Of a stretch of DNA of 64,000 nt, positions 16,665 through 26,300 are shown piece after piece (the first letter of the stretch is position 1; the number at the start of each line of letters is the position of its first letter). A program made the position numbers and the translations under genes. The DNA is from Streptosporangium violaceochromogenes (GTDB lineage: Bacteria > Actinomycetota > Actinomycetes > Streptosporangiales > Streptosporangiaceae). The notes beneath the pieces are model-generated. The model made no database searches. It saw only the letters and a list, made by a program, of their open reading frames with translations, and had not been told where the DNA came from. The stretch lies in NCBI RefSeq assembly GCF_014654615.1, contig NZ_BNBB01000017.1:1-64000 (forward strand), in the 5' to 3' direction.

Positions 16665-18920
16665 GTGAGGTTCCTGCCCTCTCTGCGCGCCGGGGCGGCC
16701 CCGCGGCGCCCCGCCGGGGGTGTCCGGGAGACCAAGGCGTGGGATCTGTCCCGGTGGGCCTCGGCGGGCCGCCTGCGCGGCACCCCACCGGCGATGAGCG
16801 TCGACCGGGCCGTCGCCGAGGGGCTGGAGCGCGTCGTCTGGGTGTTCAAAGCGGTCGACACGATCGCCTCGGCGCAGGCCAAGTTGCCGTTCCGGTTCGA
16901 GCGGGTCGCCGAGGACGGCACCCGGGACCCGATCCTGGACGACCCGCTGGTGCGGCTCCTGAACTCGCCCAAGGGCAAGGTCAACGAGCTGGAGACCGCC
17001 CGCCAGTTCCGGCACCGCCTCTCAGCGCAGATCCTGCTGTCGCCGATGGGGGCGTTCGTCGAGATCGAGCGGAGCAACGCGGGGCGGCCGATCGGGCTGC
17101 ACCTGCTGCCGCCCGGCCGTACCCGGCCCGTCGCCGGGAAGAAGAAGTTGCTGAGCCACTACGAGACGACCGACGCGGGCGGTATCCGTCACCCGATCGA
17201 ACCTGACAGGGTCAGGTGGTTCCGCAAACCGCACCCGACCGACCCGTACCGGGCGATCACCCCGATGGAGGCCGCGGGCCTCGCCGTCGACCTGGAGTAC
17301 CTCGCGCTCCTCTACAACGTCGTGTTCCTGCGCAACGACGGCCGGCCGGGCGGCGTGATCGGCATCAAGGGCGACGAGGTCGCACCCGGCGAGATGGAAC
17401 GCGTCCAGAAGCTGTTCCACGCCGGCGCCCACCACGCCGGGAAGATCAGCGTCCTGGCCGGTGAGCTGTCGTTCATCGACCTGGCCGCCCACCCCAGGGA
17501 CATGGCCTACGCCGAGCTGTCGAAGTCGACCAAAGAGCAGATCCTGACGGCGTTCGGCGTACCGGAGTCGCTCATCGGCAACGCCAGCGGCCGGACCTTC
17601 TCCAACGCCTCCGAGGAGGAGGACAACTACTGGTTCATCACCATGGACGACCACCTGTCGACGGTGGCCACCGGGTGGGACACCGACAGCGACGACGACG
17701 TCGAGGCCGCATTCGACCTGAGCAAGGTGCCGGCGTTCCAGCGGCTGGAGGCCGCCCGGCTGGCCGAGGTGCGCGGCGACGTCGAAAAGGGGCTGCGGAC
17801 GATCAACGAATACCGGGAGGCCGTCGGGCTGGAGCCGTTCGACGTGCCGCACGCGCGGGCCCTGTATGTGCCGCAGGGCAAGACGCCGATCCCGACGACG
17901 CAGGAGGACGCGATCGCGCTCGGGATCGCCCCTCCCGAGGAGGACGCGGAGACGACAGCCGAGCAGATCCCAGGCACGGAGCAGGGGCAGCTGCCGCCGG
18001 GGGGCGGCCAGGATGAGGAGGGCGCCGCAGCGGCGATCACCCGGCTCCAGGCGCTCGTCGACGGCGGCGCCGAGGACACCCCCGGCGACAATCCCGAGGA
18101 AGACGAGGAAGAGGACGAGGGGGCGGGGGGCAGGCAGACCAAGGCGCTGTGCGCCCCGCAGGAGAAACCCGCTTCCATCGCCCAGGTGCGTGACCGGCTG
18201 GACGCCGACCTCCGTGCGGCGCTCTCCGGCCTGCTGGAACGGCTCGCCGACCGGACCGCGGCCCGCGTGCTGTCCCCCAAGACCCGCAAGGGCACACGGC
18301 ATTTCGTGCCGGAGTACAAGGTCGACACGCGGGTCGGCGCGGCCCCGCTCGACATCGGCAAGGTCGTGCCGGACGACTACCAGGCCGAGGCCAAGGAGGT
18401 GCTGCGTCCGCTGGTGGCCGCCGCCGCCGGCCGTGTCGCCGAGCTGGGCGGCGTCACCTCCGGGGGGGAGGTGGTGACCGGGGGCGCGGTGGAGGAGACA
18501 ACCGCGTGGCTGGTGGCGCAGGTCGGTGCGACGGCCGGCGACGTCCGCGCTCTCGTGGGGCGGCTTGACGGGAAGGGGGAGTCGGCCGAGGCGATCGCCG
18601 CGGCGGTGCAGGGGGCGGCCGGCGACTGGGCGTGGTGGCTGCCGGGCGGTGCCGCGCGGGCGGCCACCGCACTGGTGGGGGCGGCCGGGTACAAGGCAGC
18701 GGCCCACGTGGCCGGTGGCGGTGACCGGGTGATGAGTGTGTGGCGGGCCCGCCATGCGGAGCACGAGGCCGCTGAGGGGCAGGCGCGGGCCGGGGGGGAG
18801 CCGTTCGGGGTGCATGGGGCGGCGCTGCGGCATCCGGGGGATCTATCGGGGTCGGTATGGGAGACGACGGGGTGCAGCTGCTACACGACCCACCTCTTCC
18901 CGTTCCCAGAAAACCGGTAG
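16665..18920 (+). CDS. HK97-type portal protein with long C-terminal extension, 751 aa
   Basis: The portal forms the dodecameric DNA gate of the head. Family signs: WVFKAVDTIASAQAKLPFRF, DDPLVRLLNSP, LHLLPPGRTRPV, FRKPHPTDPYRAITPMEAAG, RNDGRPGGVI, and the diagnostic ILTAFGVPESLIGNASG. Typical members end near residue 430; here an acidic linker (residues 410-490) and a helical 260-residue extension follow. RETKAWDL (K24/A25) near the N-terminus and RQTKALC (K493/A494) at the start of the extension match the ExK/A prohead cleavage pattern proposed for this element. GTG 16665 is the only start that keeps the segment before RETKA short. Confidence 0.9.
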   Translation: MRFLPSLRAGAAPRRPAGGVRETKAWDLSRWASAGRLRGTPPAMSVDRAVAEGLERVVWVFKAVDTIASAQAKLPFRFERVAEDGTRDPILDDPLVRLLNSPKGKVNELETARQFRHRLSAQILLSPMGAFVEIERSNAGRPIGLHLLPPGRTRPVAGKKKLLSHYETTDAGGIRHPIEPDRVRWFRKPHPTDPYRAITPMEAAGLAVDLEYLALLYNVVFLRNDGRPGGVIGIKGDEVAPGEMERVQKLFHAGAHHAGKISVLAGELSFIDLAAHPRDMAYAELSKSTKEQILTAFGVPESLIGNASGRTFSNASEEEDNYWFITMDDHLSTVATGWDTDSDDDVEAAFDLSKVPAFQRLEAARLAEVRGDVEKGLRTINEYREAVGLEPFDVPHARALYVPQGKTPIPTTQEDAIALGIAPPEEDAETTAEQIPGTEQGQLPPGGGQDEEGAAAAITRLQALVDGGAEDTPGDNPEEDEEEDEGAGGRQTKALCAPQEKPASIAQVRDRLDADLRAALSGLLERLADRTAARVLSPKTRKGTRHFVPEYKVDTRVGAAPLDIGKVVPDDYQAEAKEVLRPLVAAAAGRVAELGGVTSGGEVVTGGAVEETTAWLVAQVGATAGDVRALVGRLDGKGESAEAIAAAVQGAAGDWAWWLPGGAARAATALVGAAGYKAAAHVAGGGDRVMSVWRARHAEHEAAEGQARAGGEPFGVHGAALRHPGDLSGSVWETTGCSCYTTHLFPFPENR

Positions 18921-18946
18921 ACGCCTCACTTAAAAAGCATTATTAT
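18918..18946 (+). promoter_or_regulatory. TAGACG-type promoter for the 19.1-23.2 kb operon
   Basis: TAGACG, 17 bases, TATTAT, in a short AT-rich island that starts at the end of the portal stop codon. It matches copies at 7196 and 53790. A second weaker pair (AGACAC 18988-18993, 17 bases, TTTCCT 19011-19016) lies downstream. Confidence 0.65.
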
Positions 18947-19074
18947 TTGAAGTGTTTTCAGGGGGGCGGGTTCGCGGAATCGAAGCGAGACACAAACCCC
19001 CCCGATGCGGTTTCCTGCCTCGCCCAAGCGGCGGACGACGCCGGGACCGCCTCACCCCAGGAAAGGGAAACGCC

Positions 19075-19620
19075 ATGTCCATCAAGCACCGCGTCGCCGA
19101 CGCGCTCACCCGCACGGCCGACGCCCTCGAAGCGCTGCCCCACCCCCGAGTGATGGGCCAGACCGACGTCCTGCCCACCCTCTACCGACACGCCGGCCAG
19201 GACACCACGGCCGCCCTGGACGCGATCTACACCCACCTCCAGCAGACCGGGGTGGACCCGGCCCTGCTGTTCAAATGGGCGACACCGCTGCCCGCCGCCG
19301 AGGTGGCCAGATGGATGCGCGCCGCCGCCCAGATCACCACCAGCCGCCCCGCCGTTGAGCCCACCGGACGCGAGCCCCAGACCGTCGGCACACCCGGCCC
19401 GGACCCGCTCCGCCGTATCCGCGTCGCCGCGGACCTGGAGGTCGGCGACTGGCTCAACACCGGCGACGGCCGCGACATCCTCATCACCGACCTCAACCCC
19501 GCGACGCGGGAGAAGACGCTGGCCGCCGGCCGCCGCGAGGTGTGGTCCCTCGGGTCCTGCCGGGTGCTGGACGCCGACGAGCCGGTGAAGGCGTCGCCCC
19601 GCCAGGCGGTGACCGCGTGA
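19075..19620 (+). CDS. Hypothetical protein, 181 aa, operon leader gene
   Basis: ATG 19075 has GGAAAGGGAAA before it. Residues 1-90 are helical (RVADALTRTADALEALP, AALDAIYTHLQQTGVDP); residues 115-165 are beta-rich (RIRVAADLEVGDWLNTGDGRDILITDLNP), like small SH3/KOW-type barrels with the same xVGDxx pattern as the giant protein downstream. The stop overlaps the next GTG. No enzyme motif. Confidence 0.65.
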   Translation: MSIKHRVADALTRTADALEALPHPRVMGQTDVLPTLYRHAGQDTTAALDAIYTHLQQTGVDPALLFKWATPLPAAEVARWMRAAAQITTSRPAVEPTGREPQTVGTPGPDPLRRIRVAADLEVGDWLNTGDGRDILITDLNPATREKTLAAGRREVWSLGSCRVLDADEPVKASPRQAVTA

Positions 19621-20312
19621 CCGCCTCCGAAAAGGTTGAGCGCCTGACCCCGACCGTCCTGCCCAGGGAAATCTGGGAGGACCGCGACAGGGACCCGTGG
19701 TTCGCGGTCTCCGTCCTTGGCTTCGACACTCCGCGCACCATGATGGTGCCCGGCGAGTTCTACGACCTCAAGGGCATCGAGGACTCCATGCTGAGCCCCG
19801 AGGAGCTCGACCGCAGGTACGGCCCCATCATCCGCGTCTACCCGCCCGCCCCGGACACCACCGGCGGCCAGGCCGAGACCGCACCCAAGAAGACGCCCAC
19901 GCCGCGCCTGATGCGCGGCGACGTCTGGCGGGCCTCCGACGACGACTGGAAGGTCGTCGAGGAGGAAATTGAAGAGCGTACCCGGCTGGTCCTCGCCTGT
20001 GTCGGGGACGAGCGCCTCGTCCTCACCCGCGCCGAGGTCGACCGCAACTGGGGCCCGCTCACCCTGATCGAGCGGGCCGGGTACCGCCGCACCGAGACCA
20101 CCGTCCCCGTCTGGCAGCTCAAGCTCGGTCAGGTCGTCTCCCACTCCGACTGGGCGGATGGCGCCCCGGTGCGCTTCTTCGAGGCCCTCGACGACGTGCG
20201 CGATCTGAAGATCACCTGTCGGCCGCTCGGCTGGATCTCGAAGATCACCTTCCCGGCCGCCCGCGACGCGGAGGCCACCCTCTGGGACGAGATCGACGGC
20301 GGTGCGCGATGA
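19617..20312 (+). CDS. Hypothetical protein, 231 aa
   Basis: GTG 19617 overlaps the previous stop (GTGA). It is acidic and beta-rich, with WFAVSVLGFDTPRTMMVPGE and LKLGQVVSHSDWADGAPVRF; the latter xLGQVV... block again resembles a small barrel module and is echoed in the 22401 gene (LRPGMVVSRPEWAGGAPVRI). That likeness suggests a repeated module spread over several genes of this operon. Confidence 0.65.
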   Translation: MTASEKVERLTPTVLPREIWEDRDRDPWFAVSVLGFDTPRTMMVPGEFYDLKGIEDSMLSPEELDRRYGPIIRVYPPAPDTTGGQAETAPKKTPTPRLMRGDVWRASDDDWKVVEEEIEERTRLVLACVGDERLVLTRAEVDRNWGPLTLIERAGYRRTETTVPVWQLKLGQVVSHSDWADGAPVRFFEALDDVRDLKITCRPLGWISKITFPAARDAEATLWDEIDGGAR

Positions 20313-20686
20313 CGATCGCCGAAGCCAACGCAATCATCCGGCTCCTTCGCCACCTGCTCGACCCCGACAACGTCATCCCCGCCGAGCGGGCCGCCGACGA
20401 CGCCGCCTACCTCGCCAGCCGGGCCCGGCGCGTCCTGCTGGCCGGCCCCAACCCCGACCAGGTGGGGAAGTGGGTGGAAGAACGCGCCGCGAAAGCGGAC
20501 GCCGAGCCGCGATGGGACGACGCGATCGACTGGCTGCTCAACAGCGGCTACACGGACCCCGACGCCATCACCGCGTTCTGGGGTGTCGCCGAGGGCCGGT
20601 GGACCCGCGAGGACGCCGACCGCGGGCACATCGACGGCCGCTCCCTGACCGAGATCGCTAAGGAAGCCGGTGACCTCCATGGCTGA
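20309..20686 (+). CDS. Hypothetical helical protein, 125 aa
   Basis: ATG 20309 overlaps the previous TGA. The sequence is all-helical and charged (AEANAIIRLLRHLLDPDNVIPA, EPRWDDAIDWLLNSGYTDPDAITAFW). The last third (EGRWTREDADRGHIDGRSLTEIAKEAG) might be a small HTH. Unknown function. Confidence 0.6.
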   Translation: MTIAEANAIIRLLRHLLDPDNVIPAERAADDAAYLASRARRVLLAGPNPDQVGKWVEERAAKADAEPRWDDAIDWLLNSGYTDPDAITAFWGVAEGRWTREDADRGHIDGRSLTEIAKEAGDLHG

Positions 20687-21152
20687 CCAGACCCCCGCCT
20701 GCGGCAACCCCGACCACACCCGGCGGGCACCCGCCGTGGCTCGCCTGTCCTGGCCGGACGGCCGGTTCCAGTCCGTCACCGCCTGCGTCGGCGACCTGGA
20801 GCGGCAGGTCCGCGGCTCCCTCGCGGACGGTCACTCTGTGCTGGTGGAGCCCGCCGCCGCACCCACCACCCCCGTCATCCAGGCGATCACAGAGGTGGTC
20901 AGAGCCCACCGCCGTGCCTACTCCTCCCCGGTCCGGGCGATCCTGCTGAGCGCCTCGGACGCCCCGGCTTTCGACGAGCTGCCCGAAACGCTGGAGGAGC
21001 GGCGCAACCTCCCGGCCCGCTTCCACACCCCGCACTGGATGGGGGACAGCACTCCTGCGGCGTGGGTGTGCAACGTGTGCTGGGACGAGGGCACGACCAC
21101 CCGGTGGCCGTGCGACGTCGCGGCCGAGCACGGCGGCGAGGTGTTCGCGTGA
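20679..21152 (+). CDS. Hypothetical protein with C-terminal Cys pair, 157 aa
   Basis: ATG 20679 overlaps the previous stop by 8 bases; GTG 20670 is possible. MADQTPACGNPDHTRR opens with a Cys/His cluster, and the C-terminus has WVCNVCWDEGTTTRWPCDV, a CxxC that may bind zinc. The middle is helical. Part of a run of small Cys-containing proteins that likely share a fold type rather than a pathway known to me. Confidence 0.6.
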   Translation: MADQTPACGNPDHTRRAPAVARLSWPDGRFQSVTACVGDLERQVRGSLADGHSVLVEPAAAPTTPVIQAITEVVRAHRRAYSSPVRAILLSASDAPAFDELPETLEERRNLPARFHTPHWMGDSTPAAWVCNVCWDEGTTTRWPCDVAAEHGGEVFA

Positions 21153-21538
21153 ACACCCCCACCACCCCCATTGAGGAGCTCCGCGCCGCCGCCGCCTGGC
21201 TGCGGTGCAAGCACACCTTCTCCACCCGGGCGCCGCACTCCCTGTGGGCGCCCGGCCCCTGCGGAACGTGTGGGGTGCCGTACGACGACGCACCCCGGGA
21301 CGTCCCCGAGTGGCTCCGCGAGCCGCTCGCCGCGCAGCTGGAGAAGGACGCCCTCGCCGCACGCGACCACCTGCCGCTGCCCGGCTACGCGGGGCTGCCC
21401 GACCACCGCTGGTGCGTCGACTGCCAGGACGAGGAATGCAGCGGCCTCCAGGCCCTCGACGCCGCGCTCGTGATCGCCCGCGTCATCCTCGGGGGCGGCG
21501 AGAAGCCGGGCGCCACCACCGAGGACGGTGCCTGGTGA
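21149..21538 (+). CDS. Cys-rich hypothetical protein, 129 aa
   Basis: GTG 21149 overlaps the previous stop. It contains CKHTFS...GPCGTCGVPYDD and WCVDCQDEECSG, two or more probable zinc sites, separated by a helix (EWLREPLAAQLEKDALAARDH). No enzymatic motif. Confidence 0.6.
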   Translation: MNTPTTPIEELRAAAAWLRCKHTFSTRAPHSLWAPGPCGTCGVPYDDAPRDVPEWLREPLAAQLEKDALAARDHLPLPGYAGLPDHRWCVDCQDEECSGLQALDAALVIARVILGGGEKPGATTEDGAW

Positions 21539-21741
21539 GCGCCTGCTGGTGTGCCGAGCCCGGCCGCACCGAGGACGAGATGTACCAGTGCCCGGCAGGA
21601 GACGCGGGCGAGGACTGTCTCGCCCACGACCTCCTCGCCACCGGCGGCACCCTCTTCAGAGGCGCGGACCGGTTCCCTCTCCCTGACCTGTCGGAACTGG
21701 CGGAAGCCAGGCGGGGCATCCTCGGGGGCGGCCGTGACTGA
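21535..21741 (+). CDS. Small Cys-rich protein, 68 aa
   Basis: GTG 21535 overlaps the previous stop. MSACWCAEPGRTEDEMYQCPAG...DCLAH has four to five Cys and a His in the first 35 residues, a likely zinc knuckle. The rest is a helix. Unknown role. Confidence 0.55.
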   Translation: MSACWCAEPGRTEDEMYQCPAGDAGEDCLAHDLLATGGTLFRGADRFPLPDLSELAEARRGILGGGRD

Positions 21742-21955
21742 CGACATGCACCCGTGCGCCGCTGAGCACTGCACCACCCAGATCCCCAGGCACCTGCTGA
21801 TGTGCCCCGGCGACTGGGCTCTCGTCCCCCGCGCCATCCAGGGCCGGGTCGTCCGGACCTACCAGAACCTGTCGCGCGACGGCTGGGGCCCGTACGCCGA
21901 CGCCATCGCCGACGCCCGGCAGGCCGTCGCCCAAGCCCAGGGAGGCAAGAAGTGA
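21734..21955 (+). CDS. Small zinc-ribbon-like protein, 73 aa
   Basis: GTG 21734. The pattern C-x4-C-x9-MCPGDWALVPRAIQ (CAAEHCTTQIPRHLLMCPGDW) is common in small phage and bacterial proteins of the type CxxxxC...LMCxxHW..VP, a predicted single zinc site, followed by VVRTYQNLSRDGWGPYADAI and a helical tail. Biochemical role unknown. Confidence 0.65.
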   Translation: MTDDMHPCAAEHCTTQIPRHLLMCPGDWALVPRAIQGRVVRTYQNLSRDGWGPYADAIADARQAVAQAQGGKK

Positions 21956-22404
21956 CCCCCGACGCCGCCGCCTGGGTCCGGGCCAACGCCTGGACACCCG
22001 CCATGCGCAAGACCCACGCCGAGGTGCCCGGCTTCTACACGTTGTGCGCATGCGAGTGGTCCGGCCCGTGCCTCAACCACCCCCGCCCCGGCGTGCACGA
22101 GACGTGCCACGTGGGCACCCCGATGTTCCATTACGAGACGGTCATCGAGGTCCGCGGAGGCCAGGCGGTCGCCTCATTCTCGGCGCCGTACCGGTACCCC
22201 ACCGCGAGCGCGACCGGCTGGCACCCCTCGCACCTGGCGATGGTGTGGATCGCTGACCGGCGGTGCGCCTGGCGGTGCCGCTGCGACTGCGGCCACCCGC
22301 GGACCGACATCGCCCACGCCCCCGAGCACAACCCTGCCCGGCCGATCTACTACACGTACGAGGTCATCGAGCTGCCGGGGCTGCTGACGGGGGTGGGGTC
22401 GTGA
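21952..22404 (+). CDS. DUF6248-like Cys/His-rich protein, 150 aa
   Basis: GTG 21952. WVRANAWTPAMRKTHAEVPG followed by FYTLCACEWSGPCLNH and GVHETCHVG, then PTASATGWHPSHLAMVWIADRRCAWRC and CDCGHP. From memory this order of motifs fits the DUF6248 family of Streptomyces proteins, which is of unknown function. At least nine Cys suggest two zinc sites. Confidence 0.65.
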   Translation: MTPDAAAWVRANAWTPAMRKTHAEVPGFYTLCACEWSGPCLNHPRPGVHETCHVGTPMFHYETVIEVRGGQAVASFSAPYRYPTASATGWHPSHLAMVWIADRRCAWRCRCDCGHPRTDIAHAPEHNPARPIYYTYEVIELPGLLTGVGS

Positions 22405-22835
22405 ACCTCGACCCGATCCCTGCCCGCGACCTGCGCCCCGGCATGGTCGTCTCCCGCCCCGAGTGGGCGGGGGGCGCCCCGGTCCGCATCCTGCGCGCCT
22501 ACGAGCTCGGCGACACGATGGCCGTCCTCTGGCAGGACGCCGCCTGCCGGCAGCTCGCCCAAGAGGAGCACGTCCCCGCTGACACCCTCGTGGTGCTCAA
22601 CCCGCGCACCCCGGCCACCACCTGGTGGCGCCGGGCCGAACCCCGGGTCGAGCGGGCGGCGACCGTCGCCGGACTCACCGCCCTCACCCTGCTCAGCCTG
22701 ACCGGCATCGCCAGAGCCGCCCACCACCTGGCCGCAGGCACGGCGGGCCCGCTGGACGCAGCCCGCGTCGCCGCGTGCTCCGCGCTGCTCGGCCTCTGCA
22801 TCTACCTGTACCGCTCCACCAGGAGAGACACGTGA
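22401..22835 (+). CDS. Membrane protein with N-terminal small barrel, 144 aa
   Basis: GTG 22401. Residues 8-65 read as a beta-barrel (DLRPGMVVSRPEWAGGAPVRIL...), similar to the 19617 product. Two membrane helices follow (TVAGLTALTLLSLTGIARAA and ARVAACSALLGLCIYLYRST). The first domain would face the cytoplasm. Role unknown. Confidence 0.6.
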   Translation: MNLDPIPARDLRPGMVVSRPEWAGGAPVRILRAYELGDTMAVLWQDAACRQLAQEEHVPADTLVVLNPRTPATTWWRRAEPRVERAATVAGLTALTLLSLTGIARAAHHLAAGTAGPLDAARVAACSALLGLCIYLYRSTRRDT

Positions 22836-23098
22836 CCCCTGACCACGTCGCCGACGCCCTGTACCTCCTGGACAGCGCCGAGGAAACCCACAGCGGCGCC
22901 CCGGCCGACACCAGCATTGCCCGCGCCCAGGTGCACGCGACGCTCGCCGTCGCCGAACAGCTGGCCCAGCTCACGAAACTCCTCGCGGCCCAGCACGGCC
23001 CGCTGGTCGACACGAGCGAGGAGGGCTGCGTCGACCACCTGCCCGTCGCCCGCACCGGCTGCCGGGAGTGCGCCCGAGCACAGGGGATCGCCCGGTGA
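22832..23098 (+). CDS. Hypothetical helical protein, 88 aa
   Basis: GTG 22832, with AGGAGAG upstream. A helix-loop-helix (VADALYLLDSAEETHS, ARAQVHATLAVAEQLAQLTKLLAA) precedes a C-terminal CVDH...TGCRECARAQ that could bind zinc. Stop overlaps the next GTG. Confidence 0.6.
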   Translation: MTPDHVADALYLLDSAEETHSGAPADTSIARAQVHATLAVAEQLAQLTKLLAAQHGPLVDTSEEGCVDHLPVARTGCRECARAQGIAR

Positions 23099-23175
23099 CC
23101 GCGCTGCTCCTCGCCCACATCGAGGCGGGCGTCCCGACACCGGCAGGGCCGGGGTATCCGTCCCGGCACGGCTAA
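23095..23175 (+). CDS. Possible 26-residue ORF ending the operon
   Basis: GTG 23095 overlaps the previous stop as GTGA, as between the other genes of the run. The product MTALLLAHIEAGVPTPAGPG... is too short for a call; it may only be the 3' remnant of a gene. Confidence 0.35.
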   Translation: MTALLLAHIEAGVPTPAGPGYPSRHG

Positions 23176-23236
23176 ACCCGTAACAGCGGGGAGGGGCGGC
23201 ACTCGTACGGTGCTGCCCCTCCCTGCTGCCGTAGCC

Positions 23237-23265
23237 GGACGTAAACCGGGCCGGTCCGATTGCCT
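23237..23265 (+). promoter_or_regulatory. GACGYAAA-type promoter of the giant gene
   Basis: GGACGT, 17 bases beginning AAAC, TTGCCT. It lies 39 bases before GTG 23304. Confidence 0.6.
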
Positions 23266-23303
23266 GCCCATGCCGAGGGAGAGTCGCACACACGGGGGCA
23301 CGG

Positions 23304-26300
23304 GTGACGGTCACACAGGACGATGCGCTTACCTGGACGGTCGGAGACCTCACCTACGAGGTGAAAGGCCGCCTCCGTAGCCACTTTGACCCTGAACAGC
23401 CCAGAGACCGCAAAGGAAGGTGGATCGAGACCGGCGCCACCGTCAGCATCTGGGGCGGCGGCCGCGGCACGGTGTCGCGCAACCTCGGCGGCGGCTACCT
23501 CGAAATCCATACCCCCGACAAGCGGAAGCTTCGTGTCCACCGCAACTACTTGACGGTTACCCGACGGCCCGGCGGCGCCGCCCCTTCCGATCGGCCTGCG
23601 GACCGGCCGCGCCCGCTGCGCCCCGGTAAGCCGTCCGCCGGCGTGGAGGACTTCACCCCCGACGCACCCGACACCCGTGTCGCGGTGTCGGAGCTGAAGC
23701 CGGGCCAGGTCGCTCTGGTGTACGGCCACGACGAGTACGGGGCCAGCACCTCCCGCATCGGGCGCGTGGCGAATGTCTCCCCGGCCGGGCCGGCGCAGGA
23801 CGCCGACACCAAGCCGGGCACGGGGTGGGCGGTCGGCTTCCGCGACGACAGCACCAACCGGGGCCACACCGTATATGTCGGTGAGGACGCCGTTGCCCGG
23901 GTCGTTCCCAGCGAGGACTTCGACCGGATCGTCGAGGCCGAGCGGTCGGGGGATGAGGAGGCCGCGAACCGGTTGGCCCTCGACATCTACCGGAAGATCG
24001 GTGACGCGGACGACGCCGAGGCCGGCGGCGGGGCCGGTCCGGGGCCGGATGCCGGTGAGGGAAGCCCGCCCAGGGGGGCGGAGCGGGACCGGGACGCCCC
24101 TGCCGGGCCGGAGGCGCCCCCTGTGGCCGCTGAACCGGAAGCGGCGGCCCCGGCTGCGCAGATCACCCAGATGTCCGGCAAGCCGCTGCTGGCCAACGCC
24201 TGGGGGACGTTCGCGGGCGCTGACTCGCCGGTCAACTACCACGACGAAGGGGCGATCGGGCAGGCGATCAGGCGGATGGGCGACGACGCCCACCTGGACG
24301 TCGACGGCGAGCCCCTCGCCAACGTTTTGGGGCGGCTGGCCACTGACGCGGTGGTCGGCCGCCGCACCTCCCAGGAGGTGCTCGACCGCGTCAAGGAACT
24401 GCGTTCCCGGCTGCCGGAGGGGTCGGCGGGCCGCCGCGCGCTGGATTACGCGGTCACGCAGATGGACGCGCCGGACACGCCGGCGCCTGCGGTGCCTGAG
24501 GGCGCCCCGGAGCCTTTGCGTCGGCTCATGGCCGACCTGCACGCGGTGCCGCTGGTACGGCGCGACCCGCAGGAGACGACTGACCTGAGCGGGATGCTCG
24601 CCGGCGGCGTTCAGGGCCCGAGCAGGCGCCTGGTAGCGGACGTCACCAGGCTGCGTAACCGCCGCCATGAGAGCGCCGAAGGCAAGGCTGAAATCGACCG
24701 GGCCGTCACCCGAGCGGTGGAGGGACTGGAGGAACTGCGTAGCGGCTCCCGGAAGGCGCCCGCCCGCGGCCCGGTGAACGCGGCTGCCCCCGACCCGGTG
24801 CGGGAACCTCCTCCTCCAGCGCCGAAGGTTCCCGCGGCTCCCTCCCCCGGTAGCGGCGGGAAACCGGGGCCTGCCGCCGGAGCGCAGGCCCCGGGAACCG
24901 CCGCCGATGTCCGGGCCGGGGACCGCGTCACGTTTCAGGTGCCGATCACCGACACGAACGCCGCCCGGTTCTCCGCAGGATCCAACCCGCCGGGCGTCGG
25001 GGACGTGGTAACCGTGCGCGGGGTGGCCGCCGGCGACGCCGAGGAGGACATGTTCGGCGGGTACACGGTGCGGCTCACGGACGGGGCCCGATGGGAGAGC
25101 GGTCGCGGTATCGGCCCCCTCGGCGGTGAAGGGCGCGAGTTCGCTCTCGGGCAGGACGAGGCGGTCCACAAGGTCGGTGTCGCCCAGGCGCGGCGGCCCG
25201 CTGCCACACCCGGGCCCCGCGCCCAGCAAAACGGCCTGTTCCTGGATCCGGACCGGGCCGGTACGGAGGAGCTGTTCGACCCCTACGCCGATTCCCCTGC
25301 CGCCGACGTCCCGGAAAAGGCGCCTGCCGCCTCCGCTGCTCCTGAGGCGCCCACTCGGGCCGGCGCAGGGGCTGAGGAGGCGGAGGCCCGCGTCCGCGCC
25401 GCGTACGCCCAGCTCGTGGGGGATGCCGTTGGGGATTGGGCGAGCCTGAGGCGGATGCGTGAGGTCCTGGGAGACATGTCGCGAGACGAGGTCGACCGGG
25501 TGCTCACCGCGATGAACCGGCTGCCTGACGTCGGGTTTGCCCCGGAGTCGAACCAGAAAACTCTCACCGAAGCGGACAGGGCGGCGGCGCTCCACCTCGG
25601 TGACCAGGAAAAGCACCTGATACTGATTCAGCCGCCGGAGTCGGACACCTCGCACGTGGTGCTCCCGGAGCTGGAGGGCGCCTCCGCGCGAGAACTCGGC
25701 GAGGCCTTCCAGTCGCTCGGTATGCCCCGTACCGCTGAGGCCGTTGTGCGGGCCCGCGCACTGCTGGACGGTGACCGCCGTACCTGGAGCAGTCAGGAGC
25801 GTGACGCCGCGTATCAGGCGATGCGGCAGGTGCTGGCGGCCCGGTTCGAGGAAGAGGCGCGGGCGACCGACCCCGAGCACCGCATGTGGGCGCGCGACGT
25901 CGAGTCTCACCTGGCTGACCGGTCGGCCCAGGTCGGCCTGGGGCGTCTGGACCACCGGAGCGTCGGATTGATCACCAAGCTCCGCGGACTGCCGCAGGAC
26001 GAGCTCCTTGAAGAGGAGCCGTACGTGAGCGGCGAAATGCGGGACTACTACCGCGACGAACTTGCCCGCCGCGGCCCGGCCCCTGCCCCCTCTGACGAGG
26101 CGCCGGAGAACGGTGAGATCCCCTTTTCGGGGGAGGCGCCGCCGCGGGCCGAGGAGACCTCCGCCGCAGACACCGGGCCTGCCGGCGACATCCCTGGACA
26201 GGCCGATGGAGCGGAACAGGACGAGCAGGACGAGGAGGAGGAGGAGCGGTTCGCCGCACCGGACGGGTACGTCTACGCCGACGAGGTCCGGGTGGGGGAC

